Assembly (NCBI GenBank): GCA_030522415.1
Contig: CM060106.1
Coordinates: 30,362,485-30,426,484 of the forward strand
Direction of reading: 5' to 3'
From: Channallabes apus
Lineage: Eukaryota; Chordata; Actinopteri; Siluriformes; Clariidae
Length of the DNA stretch: 64,000 bases
The notes beneath the pieces are model-generated. The model did no database searches, had not been told where the DNA came from, and saw only the letters and a list, made by a program, of their open reading frames with translations. Positions 53,722-64,000 of the stretch are shown in pieces; the stretch's first letter is position 1; each line of letters begins with the position of its first letter. Position numbers and translations under genes: made by a program.

Positions 53722-54104
53722 ATAGTGACCTTTGGGTTCTTAGTTCCTGTCTGCCCCATGTCCTTCAACAGAGCTGGGCAGACAGATCTGGGAAGATCAT
53801 TGGTTGTTTCATATCTCTTCCATTTAATAATGATAGTGGCTGCCGTGCTCTTTCAATGCAGCAGAAATTTTCTTGCATCAATTCTCATATATCAGTCATG
53901 ATACAGTCTCACATTCTCTCGACCTCTTGTCTTATTTTTTATATAAATGGATTATTTTAGCACGCCCAGTTTTACTTTGCCATAGTAGAGTATAGGGTGT
54001 AGAATGATGAGAAACAAGGGATTTGGGTCTATTTTAATGAGTGTAAAACATAACAATGTAGAAAACTTGAAAGGGTCAGAATACTTTCCAACAGCACTAT
54101 AACT

Positions 54105-54652
54105 TTTCTAAATACAGTGCTACAGTACACCTTCTCTAAATTTCTGAACAGTAATATGGGTTTCACACATTGTCTAAAACTGCATAATGTGTGGCTTCAC
54201 AGAATGAATGTAAAGCAGCATAAATATTTACATATCTGACATGCTCATGTTTTTTTTTTTTTAATAAAGTAGGAGGGTTGCATCAGGAAGAGCATCCGGC
54301 GTAAAAACCTGTGCCAAAACTTGAATGTGGTGTTAAAGATCACTTGAAAGACAAATAGGTTCAAATATGTTAATTTTAAGTACTATTTGTAACACTGGAT
54401 TGGGGCCATTTATTCCACATTACCCAATGTAATGTGGTCAACATTGGTTTAATGTCATTTTATCAAAATTATTTAAACATTTAAAAACAACCCAATACCA
54501 ACAGTGTCCCAACATCCACAATGCTGCTTATGATGCTACAATATTTGGAAAACCCTAAATTAGTATTAACAATGAAATTTGACATCATGATAATACAAAG
54601 TTGCAAACAAACCACAATTAAATCAATAATTTTTTATACTAATGCAGTTTAA
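54105..54652. other. Spacer with a short LINE-like scrap
   Basis: 'gcatcaggaagagcatccgg' near 54,279 resembles a widespread fish LINE 3' region; nothing else recognised. Confidence 0.4.
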
Positions 54653-54955
54653 CAGTATGATGGTGTAGTGGTTAGCACTGTAGCCTTGCACCTCCAGTGA
54701 AGAGGGTTTGATTCCCACCTTGGGACTGTGCATAGAGTTTGATATTCCCCCTGTGCTTGGTAGGTTTCCTCCAGGTACTCCGATTTCCTCCCACAGTCCA
54801 AAGATATGCAGATTAGGGATTCCCAATTTGCCTATAGGGTGTGTTTGTGTGTATGTGTATGTGCCCTGCAATAGATTGGCAACTCGTCCAGGGTAAAACC
54901 TGCTCAAAGTCTCCTAGGATAGAATCTAGGCTCTAGAAGGTGAATGAACGAATTA
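54653..54955 (+). mobile_element. tRNA-derived SINE, decayed copy
   Basis: A box 'tggtgtagtggttagcac', degenerate B box 'gggtttgattccc', then 'tttcctccaggtactccgat' and 'cacagtccaaagatatgcag'; ends 'aaggtgaatgaacgaa'. Confidence 0.8.
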
Positions 54956-56000
54956 ACACACTGAAGCATTTTCCTTTGTGGGAGGTTGGGTATGTAAATG
55001 TAGCTACGAGATCCTGAATATTCATGTGAATATCATGTACTGAAAAAGCAAATATATTCACTGTAGTCTTTGCAAATCTAGGAAAAAGTGACTGCTTTCA
55101 CTGATCACTTTATTGTTAAAAGCCCCATAAACCTACATTTTTTAACTTTTATTTTTACATGAATTACAACTAAATATAATGTAGATGACTGTGTGTCATT
55201 ATATCTACAGTATTTGGGCTAAGTAGTCTCATGATGCCATAGATGGTTGCTTGGAGAAACACCCGCACCTCTTAGCTCCTCTCTCCCCACCTCCGTCCCC
55301 AAAAGAGTAAATATACAGTTCTAATATTTCCACTCTTTATTGGTATCTTACATCTCTTATTGGTAGATTGGAATAAGATGCTAACAAGAGACCTCTAAAG
55401 TATTTTTGGATGTTAAGAGTTAGGTTTGGGAAGATGAAAACAATGTCTTCTCAAGATCACACTCTTTTCCTTCACAGTAGCTGTGAAAATTATAAAACAC
55501 CTGAATAAATCAACATCATTAATTGAAAGTTATCTCAACTGTGTTTTGCATTGATGTAATTAACTTTTCATTTGGACTCTTTGTCTCCGAAATGAAATGA
55601 TTCAGTTAATTGGTATTGTATTTAATTCATGTGTTCTACTCTGGTTTAAAAAAAAAAAAGCCTTGAGAAATTTACCATTTCTAATCACAGTTTTTAGAGA
55701 TCCAAATACAGTGTTTAATTGTTATGTAAATGGAACACAACTTATGTGATTCATAAGGGAAAACTTTAGAGTAAGTGACTCAATTATGTTTACCTATTTC
55801 AAGATCATTTTCACACTTGTTTACTCCCTAAGGGAAAAAATAAGGAAAACAATTAACTTGTGAGGAAGGAGACAAACAAAGGCAATTTAGCAGGTGTTTT
55901 GTATATATACGTATCTATAAGGACATTGACATAAAAGACTATGCATATGAATTATTAATTGTAAAAAATTTTTTTTAAAGCTGGACCAGTAGAATACCCA
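54956..56000. other. Unassigned AT-rich spacer
   Basis: No gene, repeat family or notable structure recognised. Confidence 0.5.
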
Positions 56001-56325
56001 GACAGTGGTATCATGGGTAGCACTGTCACCTTGCACCTCCAGAGTCCACGTTTGATTCCCACCTCAAGTCTGTGTGCATGAAGTTTGCATGTTTCCCCCG
56101 TGCTTGGTGGGTTACCTCTGGGTACTCTGGTTTCCTCCCACAGTGCAAAGACATACAGATTAGGCTAATTGGCATTCTCAAATCACCCATAGTGTGTGAA
56201 TGTGTGAGCCCTGCAATAGATTGGCACCCTGCCCAGGATATACTCTGCCTCGTGCTCCAAGTCTTCTGGGGTAGAGTTTACCCCCCGATAAAGTGGTATA
56301 ATGATGAGTGAGTGAGTGACTGAAT
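56001..56325 (+). mobile_element. tRNA-derived SINE, decayed copy
   Basis: The head is partly lost ('cagtggtatcatgggtagc'). B box 'gtttgattccc', body 'ggtactctggtttcctccc', tail '(gagt)n' after 'ataaagtggtataatgatga'. Confidence 0.78.
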
Positions 56326-56487
56326 TAAATGGACTGAATTCAATTCGGCTTTAAAAGATAATCATTGTTGCTATTATGTCCTGTTGGACCTCTTCTTTAA
56401 CATGTCCTTTACTATAGAGTGCACAAATGGCTATAAAGAAATATTACGAAGCATTTCTTGACGACAGAAATGCACTCCAGCAAACAC

Positions 56488-56803
56488 TCACTCATCTTCT
56501 ATACCGCTTTATCCTATATTCAGGGTCGCAGGGACCTGGAGCCTATCCCAGGAGGCTTACGGCACAAGGCACGGAACAGCTTGGACAGGGTGCCAATCCA
56601 TCACAGGACGCACACACACATACACACACTACGGGCAATTTGGGTCAACCTGACCATCATGTCTTTGGAATGGGGGAGGAAACCCACCAAGTACGGGGAG
56701 AACATGCAAACTCCATGCACACAGAGACGGGAATCAAGCCTGGCCGGGAATTGAACCCGGACCCTGGAGGTACAAGGCGACAGTGCTAACCACCGTGCCG
56801 CCT
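56488..56803 (-). mobile_element. tRNA-derived SINE, complete, with target duplication
   Basis: Full-length copy read on the minus strand from 'ggcggcacggtggttagcac' to the 'tatagaagatgagtga' tail. It is flanked by perfect 12-base duplications 'tccagcaaacac' (56,476-56,487 and 56,804-56,815). A box is slightly shortened; B box 'gggttcaattcccgg' is present. About 316 bp, and it defines the family's full length. Confidence 0.92.
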
Positions 56804-57282
56804 TCCAGCAAACACACACACACACAAATTAAATCTTAAGAATAATTGTGTTAAAGATTCACTTTCACATCTTTATTATTTTTATGATTATACTTACAGT
56901 GTAATGGAAATATCTGGAAAATATGATGCAGTTACTGTAAAGTGCCCCTATTATGCCTGGAAGTGTAGTTCTACGGGGGGGAAGGATTGTCGGTGGGGGG
57001 GTTAGGGGGTGAGGCACCAAAACACCGTCCTTGGGACAGGTAACCGAACGGGTCCTTTTTATAAAGGCACCGCTGTTTTTCATTATTCAGCACGTATAAT
57101 GCCCTTATATTATACTGTATATAAAAAAAACCTTACTGTATGTGGCTGCGCTACAATCGTATACAATTATCGTACAATTCGAGCTGGAGTCTGACGATGA
57201 AACGGTTGAAGCGGCACATCGACAAGAAACTGTTTCGTTAGCATGACTGGAGCAGGACGTTTCTATGTGGTAAGTGTCATAT

Positions 57283-57925
57283 GTTTACATTTAGGCATTT
57301 GGCAGACGCTCTTATCCAGAGCGACTTACAAAAAGTGCTTTAAAGTTAACATCACTGGATACATACTTACACTGGGTTAACTAGGTTAATAACTAAGTGC
57401 CATTAGTCCAACACAACTGGGGAGAGGGATTTTTTAATTTTATTTTTTTTGGGGGGGGGGTGGTTGGGTTAGTCCAAGTACTGGAGAAACAGATGCGTCT
57501 TGAGTCGTCGTTTAAAGATAGTCAAAGTCTCTGCTGTACAGACATCTAGAGGAAGTTCGTTCCACCACCTAGGTGCCAGAACAGAAAAGAGCCTGGATGA
57601 ATGTCGCCCTCTCTCAGGGATCGAGGCCGACATTCGAGCCAGTGTAGGGAGCGAAGGAGTGGGCTGGTGTGGGAGAACTTGGGGAGGTTAAAAACGAGAC
57701 GTGCTGCTGCATTCTGGATCAGTTGCAGAGGACGAATCGTGGACAGAGGCAGACCTGCCAGGTGTGAGTTACAGTCGTCCAGTCTTGAAATAACAAGGGA
57801 CTGAACAAGCACCTGAGTAGCCTGTGAAGAAAGAAATGGGCGAATTCTTCTGATATTGTAAATAAGAAATCTACAAGAGCGAGTAAGGTTAGCGATGTGT
57901 GGGGAAACAGTTAAAGTAACAGACC
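57283..57925 (-). pseudogene. L2-type LINE, 3' part, internal deletion
   Basis: Minus strand: 'VQSLVISRLDDCNSHLAGLP' and 'RPLQLIQNAAARLVFNLPKF', then 'LLRSLHWL'. A deletion of roughly 150 bases and a frameshift follow, then 'LFSVLAPRWWNELPLDV' and 'FKRRLKTHLF'. The 3' UTR ends 'gcgtctgccaaatgcctaaa', the conserved tail. This is the C-terminal part of the RT frame; the 5' end is truncated. Confidence 0.88.
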
Positions 57926-57934
57926 TAATTTGTT

Positions 57935-58555
57935 ATATCCTCCTGACTACCAGGAAAAAAAATTCTAATTACTTTTATTTTTCCTTTTTCCAATAGTTTG
58001 AAAGGCAATGAGCATACTGACAATTTTTTAAATATTTTTTAAAACTTTTATGTTCACAATATGTTGTGTCCACCACACTGGACAACGAAAGTTAGTATAT
58101 CAGAAAACGAACCATGAACACAACAAGGAAATTACAAAGAATATTTTTGTAATTTACATTTAATGTACATTTATAATGTACATTTTATAAATGCTCACTT
58201 ATCATGGAAAAACATTCATACATTACATTAGAAAATTAATTAAAGTGTTTTTTAGAGATTCTTGTAAAATAAAACAATAACATTTCAAGATAAAATTGTT
58301 ACCAATAAAAAAAGATTAAGCACTTACATTTTCTTCTTTACATAAAATGTCCTGGTGGTGATAGATGCCATTTTCCTAAAGGAGGAAGAGGACGTTTCCA
58401 AAGCCCCGCCCCTATAAATCTGGTATCATTTAAAAGTGCTGAAGTTCCTCTTTAAACCTCTTTTTTTAGGTAGCATGCAGGATATGGGAGATATTCAGGT
58501 TTACAAATGTCCTCTAAAGAGCACAAATTTTAACTGCCGGTAGTCAGGAGGATAT
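57935..58555. mobile_element. Short-TIR MITE (~620 bp)
   Basis: ATATCCTCCTGACTACC at 57,935 has its inverted partner ending at 58,555. The interior is AT-rich with no coding content. Target duplication unclear. It sits next to the L2 fragment inside the TTAA element. Confidence 0.75.
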
Positions 58556-59083
58556 TGTGTTAATGTTAAAGGCACGGGCGCTCGTGATGTGCATATCTGT
58601 GTGTGATGCATTTTTCCCCTTTGGGCTTGCCGTAAAAGCGTAACGGGCATGCACACTACGCGAGTGTTAAGTTCAGTTTTGGTGAATGGTGGAAAATAAA
58701 CAGTTAAAAAGGATTTCGTGTGTTCTCGTTTTTATTGTTTTTTTATATTACAAAGTGTTTAAGCGAACCCGGCATGAATGCTCGATCACATTAACGAGAG
58801 TGTGGTAACGTTAATTGTAAGATGGCGGGCAAGTTGTTTGTGACGTAGAACGTGAGCGGACATTATGCAAATATGTTACGTAGTGACGTGTATCTGTAAC
58901 AGAGAAAGATTAGAATTGCTAACGACTCGTTTAGGCGAATGTGAGCCGACTCTTTTTTTTTTAAGAGACAAAAACTTCATTTATCCTGCACTGTCGGCGT
59001 CAAAGATAGTGCAGATAGTTTATGTTCACATATAGCTAGATGACACACTGCATATTTGAAAAAGCATAATAGGGGCACTTTAA

Positions 59084-59571
59084 ATGTGTGCATCAAGATT
59101 GAAAAGTTTCTGGAAATGGTGCTTATTTTCATGCAGGTGTTTGTTGCCATTCATGATGCTTGAGGCCACATTCATTAACATCTTTGAGCATAATGGATGT
59201 GGCACATTGCAAGTGCAGTGCTGCATATAATGCGCTTCCAATGTTTATTCATTAATTTATCCTTAGTCACTACTTAACCCTGCTGCTCAGCATCTCTGTT
59301 GTTTAAATTACTAACTTGTCTACTTACTTGTCTGGGAAGCAATTTACTACCTTGGTTACAAAAGTAATTAGCAAGGAGGACAAAAATAATTGGAAGAGAG
59401 TATAAGATTGGTCTAACTACAGGGATTAGAAAAGATTGGAGAAAATGTAGGATTTAACATGCAACATACAGTAATAGTTGAAATAACAGATGTCTGAGAA
59501 TGCAGATCTGTCTTTGATTTTTAACTTATTGTGTTGTACTGTATACTTTCCGCTTTATCCATTTCAAACAA
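59084..59571. other. Spacer
   Basis: No gene recognised. Confidence 0.5.
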
Positions 59572-60003
59572 CTACAGATCCGGCCTTTAAAAACACACGT
59601 TTTCAGAAAAGGCATCCCGCGACTTCCCGCGGGTGTGCACGGGACAAAATGCCCTTCATTACCTGTAGGGGGCAGTCGTATTTCAGTCTGAAGTATTGTG
59701 TGTCTACTGAAGCCGAAAAATGTGTTATGTCTCTTAGACGCCCATTGACAGCAAGCGACAGAGCTCATAAACATGTCAAGCTCAAACTGATATGTATTTA
59801 TTCTTAATTTTCTTCTCTCCTTCAATGATGGTACTTCTTTGACTGTATAATTAGTATTATTAGTAGTAGTTCTCCGAATTTATTATTGTTATTACTATTA
59901 TTATTATTGTTGTTATTATTATTATAGTTATTATTATTATTGTAACGCACCTGCGCGTGTGTGCAAAAAAACTACAAAGATTTATGCCCTTTAAATATAC
60001 ACG

Positions 60004-60075
60004 GGCACTGGTGGCTCAGTGGTAGGTAATTCGCCTGCCATGCGGAAGGCCCGGGTTCGATTCTCAGCCAGTGCC
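60004..60075 (+). tRNA. tRNA-Gly(GCC), probably intact or near-intact
   Basis: Acceptor GGCACTG pairs 7 of 7 with CAGTGCC. D arm 'gtggctcagtggtagg', anticodon stem TTCGC/GCGGA with loop CTGCCAT (anticodon GCC) pairs 5 of 5 with one G-T. B box 'gggttcgattctc', T stem 4 of 5. The D loop has one or two extra bases relative to the usual tRNA-Gly. No strong oligo-T terminator directly follows; the first TTTT is near 60,093. Confidence 0.75.
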
Positions 60076-60335
60076 CAAAATCTTGTATAATATTTATTTT
60101 GTGGCACATTTATACAGGGAAAAAAAAACATTAATTAGAACAAATAAAATATAAGGGACAAAGAACTATTGATTTGAGAGTCCAAAGAAAGGTTAAAATA
60201 CACGACAGGATTGAAATTAAGTATAAACTGTGAAAAGATGTAGCTAGAGACACTTCAATAAAAAATAATATCATAATAATCTAGAAGTATATTATTCTTC
60301 TTATTAAATTGAATTAATTTAAGACAGTTTAAAAT

Positions 60336-60760
60336 TTAGGTAATTTCTAGAAGGAAAATATGGAAGTACAATTGTTCCTTTTTAATTATCTGTTTATGTA
60401 TAAAGTATTTTGCATAAATAAAATAAACAACAAATTCAAGCGGTTTATTTTCCACATTCTCATAATAAAAGATTATATCTTTAATAGTAAAGGAGTGAGA
60501 TACATTAAGGTGGTTCAAGAGGTGGTCTTTTAAAAGAGTTAAGAATTTTTTTTTTCGCACACTCAACAAACAAATGAATCAGAGATTCATTTAACGTATC
60601 ACAAAAAGAACATTTATCCTCTACCTCCAAGTATTTAGATAAAACTGAGTTTACAGGGTAAATTTTGTGGAGAATCTTAAAATGAACAGAGATGTTAGAG
60701 ATGCAGTATTTATTAGGCAAAAGCCAGGCTTTATGCCATTTAATATCCGAGAGGGAAATT
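60336..60760 (-). pseudogene. L1/Tx1-like LINE ORF2 C-terminus
   Basis: Minus strand, two frames joined by a frameshift near 60,540. 'LHKIYPVNSVLSKYLEVEDKCSFCD' leads to the CCHC motif CSFC...HLFVEC, and then 'YFIYAKYFIHKQII' follows, the usual end of L1-clade ORF2. Everything upstream is missing. It lies inside repeat copy B. Confidence 0.8.
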
Positions 60761-61603
60761 TTATTGGAGGTCCTACATTCCAGAGTTGGTTGGTTGGAAG
60801 CACGTTTGAAGAAAAATATTTAGGCCTAAAAAGATGCTTTAAAATTCATCTAAAATTGATTCATCGGCTTGTATAAACCGACAGCCTTAACAAAAGGCAG
60901 CGTTTTGATCAAAAGGATGATAAATGCGTGCGAAAAATGCAGACATGAAGGACTATACTCGACAAGAATATAGAGAATAAGAATCATGTTTATAATAAGA
61001 TAATTAATTAAGTAATAAAATTGTATCAAATGCGAACTTTATCTAAAACCAGACAGACCAAATTTCTCATTCACTGCTGAAGTAGTTAAATATGCTTATT
61101 CTGTAGATACGTAGGTTACATTTTAAAATATGAATAAAACAGTATTAGACACAAATATATGATATGGTAGTATATATGCAATGAAAAATCTATTTACACC
61201 TGAGTGCTCAAATGTAAAGCAAACGCAATTATTAATTTGTTGTGTATATTTAACTTCATTCAGCCGTTTAAGTTAGATGAAAAATAATGTGCCTACCAGC
61301 CTATTATTTTTTGTTCAAATTTAAACATGCCCGCGTGTGTGAACAAATAATTTAAAAAATGTATAATTTTTAATAAAGTTACTCTAATACAATATTGTTT
61401 CCAATGCTGAAGCAAACATGATTTTGTTTTAGTCTATTCTTTGAATACAACGCAACAGTGCGCTCCGAGATGAAGCGCACCCACAGTTACTGTAATCCTC
61501 CATCTCACCTTTCATTCAGAGAGGTGTGAAGTTATCAAACCGGTTTCGCTGCTGGGAATTCGCAGAATTGGGGGTTTTAAAACAAATTAACAAGACCGAG
61601 CAG

Positions 61604-61903
61604 CAGTGGCGTTTCTACAGTACACTGAATTGCTCCCCGGGCGAGACTCCCTCCCGGCACCCCCCGTCATCGCCTCCCCATCCCCCAACCCCCCAAGACA
61701 TCCCCTCTCCTCTCCGCTCGCTTAGCTTCTGTGCGGCTCCTTCAGCAGCAGCGGCGGCGCGGTCGCAGCGCAGGTATCAAAGATAATAGAAAACCGCTTA
61801 GCGGCACAGATTATAATTTTTTTCTTCAGGTTTGTTTGCTGCCCCCCACGAGACATGATAAAATGCCGCCCTGGGCGCTCGCCCATGCCTAAAACCGCCA
61901 CTG
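61604..61903. mobile_element. Short hAT MITE (300 bp)
   Basis: Ends CAGTGGCGTTTCTAC and, in reverse complement, CAGTGGCGGTTTTAG. Both flanks are 'ccgagcag' (61,596-61,603 and 61,904-61,911), a perfect 8-bp target duplication. The interior is unusually GC- and C-rich ('ccccccgtcatcgcctcccc'). Confidence 0.9.
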
Positions 61904-61911
61904 CCGAGCAG

Positions 61912-62436
61912 ACGTCTCTGCCCAAAATAATTTTTTTTATATATAAAAAGAACGGGCATCGACCAGTTTGTCCGTCTCATCAGTACATGAATTAACGGAC
62001 TGTTACGCTGCCGCGAGCAACATTACAAATAAAGCGTAGAAGCTAACAGTGTGTTTATGTTTCTGCGCATGCGGATGTTTTGCTCCCTCGATATTAATTA
62101 AACACCTACACTATTAATTTACGGAGGGAGAGATATTAATCCTTTCTCGATGCAGCGAATTTCTTTGAGCAAATTAATAATAATTTCAATGAATGAAAAG
62201 GAGGAAGAAGAAAAGGTGGAGCTGAAAAGTACATGAAAATAAGAAAAAGCTTTAGAGGTAAATGCTGTGAAATGCTTTAAATGAACAGATTCTGCCTTTG
62301 GTGTTAATGTTCCGAAGGCTCTGATTGCTCTAACATTACTGTCAGGGACAGCGAGGCTGGATCCAGCAGCTTTCCACATCCCACATCATATTACACTGGG
62401 CTCATTATAGTGGAGATTCATTATTAAAACCACATT
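61912..62436. other. Spacer
   Basis: No gene recognised. Confidence 0.5.
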
Positions 62437-64000
62437 CAATTCAATTCAATTTTATTTATATAGCGCTTTTAACAATGGTCATTGTCTCAAAGCAGCTTCA
62501 CAAAAAAAATAAAAAAAAATAATAGAAAATAAATAAATAAAAACAAATAATAATAATAATAATAATTATAGAAAAGAAAATAATTGGAAGTGTGGATGTG
62601 TGAGAAAAATGTGCAGATAATAATGAGACGAATGAATGAAATTTCTCTGATGAGCAAGCCAAGGGTGACGGCGACGGTGGCAAGGAAAAACTCCCTGAGA
62701 TGGCATTAGGAAGAAACCTTGAGAGGAACCAGACTCAACAGGGAACCCATCCTCATTTGGGCGATAACAGATAGAAATGATATAACATCTTGTGTGTTGT
62801 GCAGGTGAAAATTCAATATGACAGAAATTATTTAAATTGACATGAAGACCAGTTCAGCATAGGGACAAGTCAGTAGGTGCAGAGGGCAGATGAGGTCTGG
62901 ATCACTGGAAGCACAGGAGCAGCATGTGTAGCTCCAACCTTCATAAAGCTGAATCCAGCTGGAGCTGGTCCTTCTCTGGATGCCTCAGGAACCTCGCAGG
63001 GTCGGCCTTTGTCTACTGAAGCTGGCAAAATCTCCCGATGCCTCGGGATGGGTAGAGAAATACAGAACAGATGGGGAGAATTAGCGTAGTTGCCATTCTG
63101 TATAGGTGTACTGGAGTATGAGTACTGGGATGAGTTATGTGTATGCCAGATTAAAAAGATGCGTCTTGAGTCTACTTTTGAACTGAGAAACCGTGTCTGC
63201 TCCCCGAACACTGTCTGGAAGGCTATTCCAAAGCTTTGGAGCTAAATATGAAAAAGCCCTACCCCCTTTTGTAGATTTTGAAATTCTGGGAACTACCAGA
63301 AGTCCAGAGCTTTGTGATCTTAAGGCGCGTGGTGGATTGTAGCGCATCAGAAGACTGGTTAGGTATGTGGGAGCTAAACCATTTAAGGCCTTGTATGTAA
63401 GTAATACTATTTTGTAATTTATTCTAAACTGAACAGGTAGCCAGTGCAGGGATGATAATATTGGGGTTATATGATCATATTTTCTGGATCTAGTGAGAAC
63501 CCTGGCAGCTGCATTTTGGATTAACTGAAGCTTGTTTATTGAGGATGCAGGACAACCACCTAGTAATGCATTACAATAGTCCAGTCTGGAGGTCATGAAT
63601 GCATGAACTAGTTTTTCTGCATCAGATACGGATAAGATGTTCCTAAGTTTAGCAATATTTCGAAGATGGAAAAAGGCTGTTTTTGTGATATTTGAAATGT
63701 GATTTTCAAAAGACAAGTTACTGTCTAATATTACTCCCAGATCTTTTACTGCTGAGCTGGTAGTAACAGTACATCCTTCTAAGCGCAAGCTGAATTGTGA
63801 AAGCTGTTGTGTGCTGGTTTTTGGGCCAATAAGTAATATCTCTGTCTTATCTGAATTTAATAAAAGAAAGTTATTGGTCATCCAATCTTTTATGTCCTGG
63901 ACACACTCAGTTAATCTAGACAACTTAGGTATTTCGTCTGGTTTAGTTGAGATATATAATTGGGTATCATCAGCATAACAATGGAAACTAATCCCATGTC
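62437..64000 (-). mobile_element. L2-type LINE, 3' part, running off the window
   Basis: The 3' end is the (TTCAA)n-type tail 'attcaattcaattcaattt' at 62,437-62,456 (plus strand) with 'tatttatatagcgcttttaa'. A 700-base 3' UTR follows, including 'gaggaaccagactcaacagg', then the RT reading frame. A different subfamily from the L2 copy at 57,283. The 5' side continues beyond the window. Confidence 0.9.
63135..63998 (-). CDS. L2-type LINE reverse transcriptase, C-terminal part, open
   Basis: Frame of 288 codons without stop or frameshift, open to the window edge. The active-site block CYADDTQLYIS sits near 63,950-63,980. It continues with 'DKTEILLIGPK', 'VKDLGVILDSNLSFENHI', 'SRLDYCNALLGG' and 'LQLIQNAAARVLT', then 'LSSLHWLPVQFRI' and the C-terminal 'FKSRLKTHLFNLAYT'. 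This is the palm-to-C-terminus portion of the single ORF that copies LINE RNA at a nicked target. Upstream parts (endonuclease, fingers) lie outside. The cleanest non-Gypsy frame in the window, so a recent copy. Confidence 0.92.
   Translation of the reverse strand, partial: HGISFHCYADDTQLYISTKPDEIPKLSRLTECVQDIKDWMTNNFLLLNSDKTEILLIGPKTSTQQLSQFSLRLEGCTVTTSSAVKDLGVILDSNLSFENHISNITKTAFFHLRNIAKLRNILSVSDAEKLVHAFMTSRLDYCNALLGGCPASSINKLQLIQNAAARVLTRSRKYDHITPILSSLHWLPVQFRINYKIVLLTYKALNGLAPTYLTSLLMRYNPPRALRSQSSGLLVVPRISKSTKGGRAFSYLAPKLWNSLPDSVRGADTVSQFKSRLKTHLFNLAYT

Larger units (their letters stand above)
52442..54104 (-). mobile_element. Decayed Tc1-like element, interrupted by hAT copy B
   Basis: 'actgaggaatggtttctgtc', 'ggccattctaccatagagg' (52,480-52,530) and, after the hAT insertion, 'cttccatttaataatgatag' and 'caatgcagcagaaattttc' (53,815-53,870) are consecutive antisense blocks of one common fish Tc1-like transposase. 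The right end 'gtcagaatactttccaacag' is the degraded inverted repeat. It carries hAT copy B at 52,604-53,721. No open frame. Confidence 0.68.
56941..59079. mobile_element. TTAA-flanked DNA transposon with nested inserts
   Basis: The left end AGTGCCCCTATTATGCCT follows GTAA, and the right end in reverse complement is AGTGCCCCTATTATGCTT, followed by TTAA (59,080-59,083). The target thus fits TTAA with one changed base. The inverted repeats match for 16 bases. The interior holds an L2 fragment (57,283-57,925) and a MITE (57,935-58,555), with no transposase. Kolobok- or piggyBac-like by target only. Confidence 0.7.
59572..61450. repeat. Unknown interspersed repeat, copy B
   Basis: Collinear with copy A (35,166-38,101) in three blocks: 59,572-59,835, about 60,775-60,960 and 61,157-61,450. 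The third block is continuous at the place where copy A has its Gypsy insertion. Between the first two blocks copy B has an (ATT)n-rich stretch, a tRNA-Gly sequence and a LINE fragment that copy A lacks. No coding region of its own. Confidence 0.7.

Noticed and set aside
1..64000. CRISPR array, toxin-antitoxin, operon or other prokaryotic system
   Set aside because: No spaced short direct repeats or clustered intact genes; the sequence is vertebrate nuclear DNA and its repeats are explained by transposons and microsatellites.

Overview
The window looks like repeat-rich, non-coding nuclear DNA from a ray-finned fish. The evidence is the mix of element families: several Tc1/mariner subfamilies typical of teleosts, tRNA-derived SINEs, L2-type LINEs, hAT elements with 8-bp target duplications, a Ty3/Gypsy element, a BEL/Pao element, and long (AT)n, (GT)n and (ATT)n tracts. 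A catfish or other ostariophysan is possible, but the sequence alone does not fix the species. I found no convincing host protein-coding gene. Almost every protein-like reading frame belongs to a transposable element, and most are broken.

Layout. 1-9,270: an old ~385-bp tandem array, an unassigned stretch with one CTCF-like site, a hAT element inside an (ATT)n tract, a 580-bp tandem duplication, and three SINE copies. 9,274-13,887: a young Ty3/Gypsy retrotransposon on the minus strand with intact gag and a 1000-residue pol frame. Its downstream LTR and the C-terminus of pol have been deleted. 13,893-22,007: AT-rich spacer, a hAT copy and a chimeric inverted pair of Tc1 fragments. 22,008-25,964: a gutted BEL/Pao element on the minus strand. 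26,000-34,560: mostly unassigned spacer with a hAT element and a decayed Tc1-like element.

34,561-43,149 is one Tc1 element split by about 7 kb of nested insertions. These are a repeat of unknown class (also present at 59,572-61,450), a Gypsy fragment with one LTR, two near-identical Tc1 copies in inverted orientation, and a TA-flanked MITE. 43,150-56,900: spacer, two tRNA-Glu-like sequences inside a TTAA-flanked element, a Tc1 relic, L2-like LINE debris, a Tc1-like element split by a hAT copy, and SINEs. 56,941-59,079: a second TTAA-flanked element carrying an L2 fragment and a MITE. 59,572-61,450: the second copy of the unknown repeat, with a tRNA-Gly(GCC) sequence and a Tx1/L1-like LINE fragment. 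61,604-61,903: a short hAT MITE. 62,437-64,000: the 3' part of an L2-type LINE whose reading frame runs off the window.

The most informative observations are structural. The Gypsy LTR contains an 11-base perfect complement of its own primer-binding site, placed 30 bases after a TATA box, which fits Tf1/sushi-type self-priming. Two divergent Tc1 lineages share the same in-frame stop codon. The BEL element has lost exactly its two catalytic cores. Insertions can be ordered in time from nesting and target duplications. No prokaryote-type system, CRISPR array or coordinated gene cluster is present.
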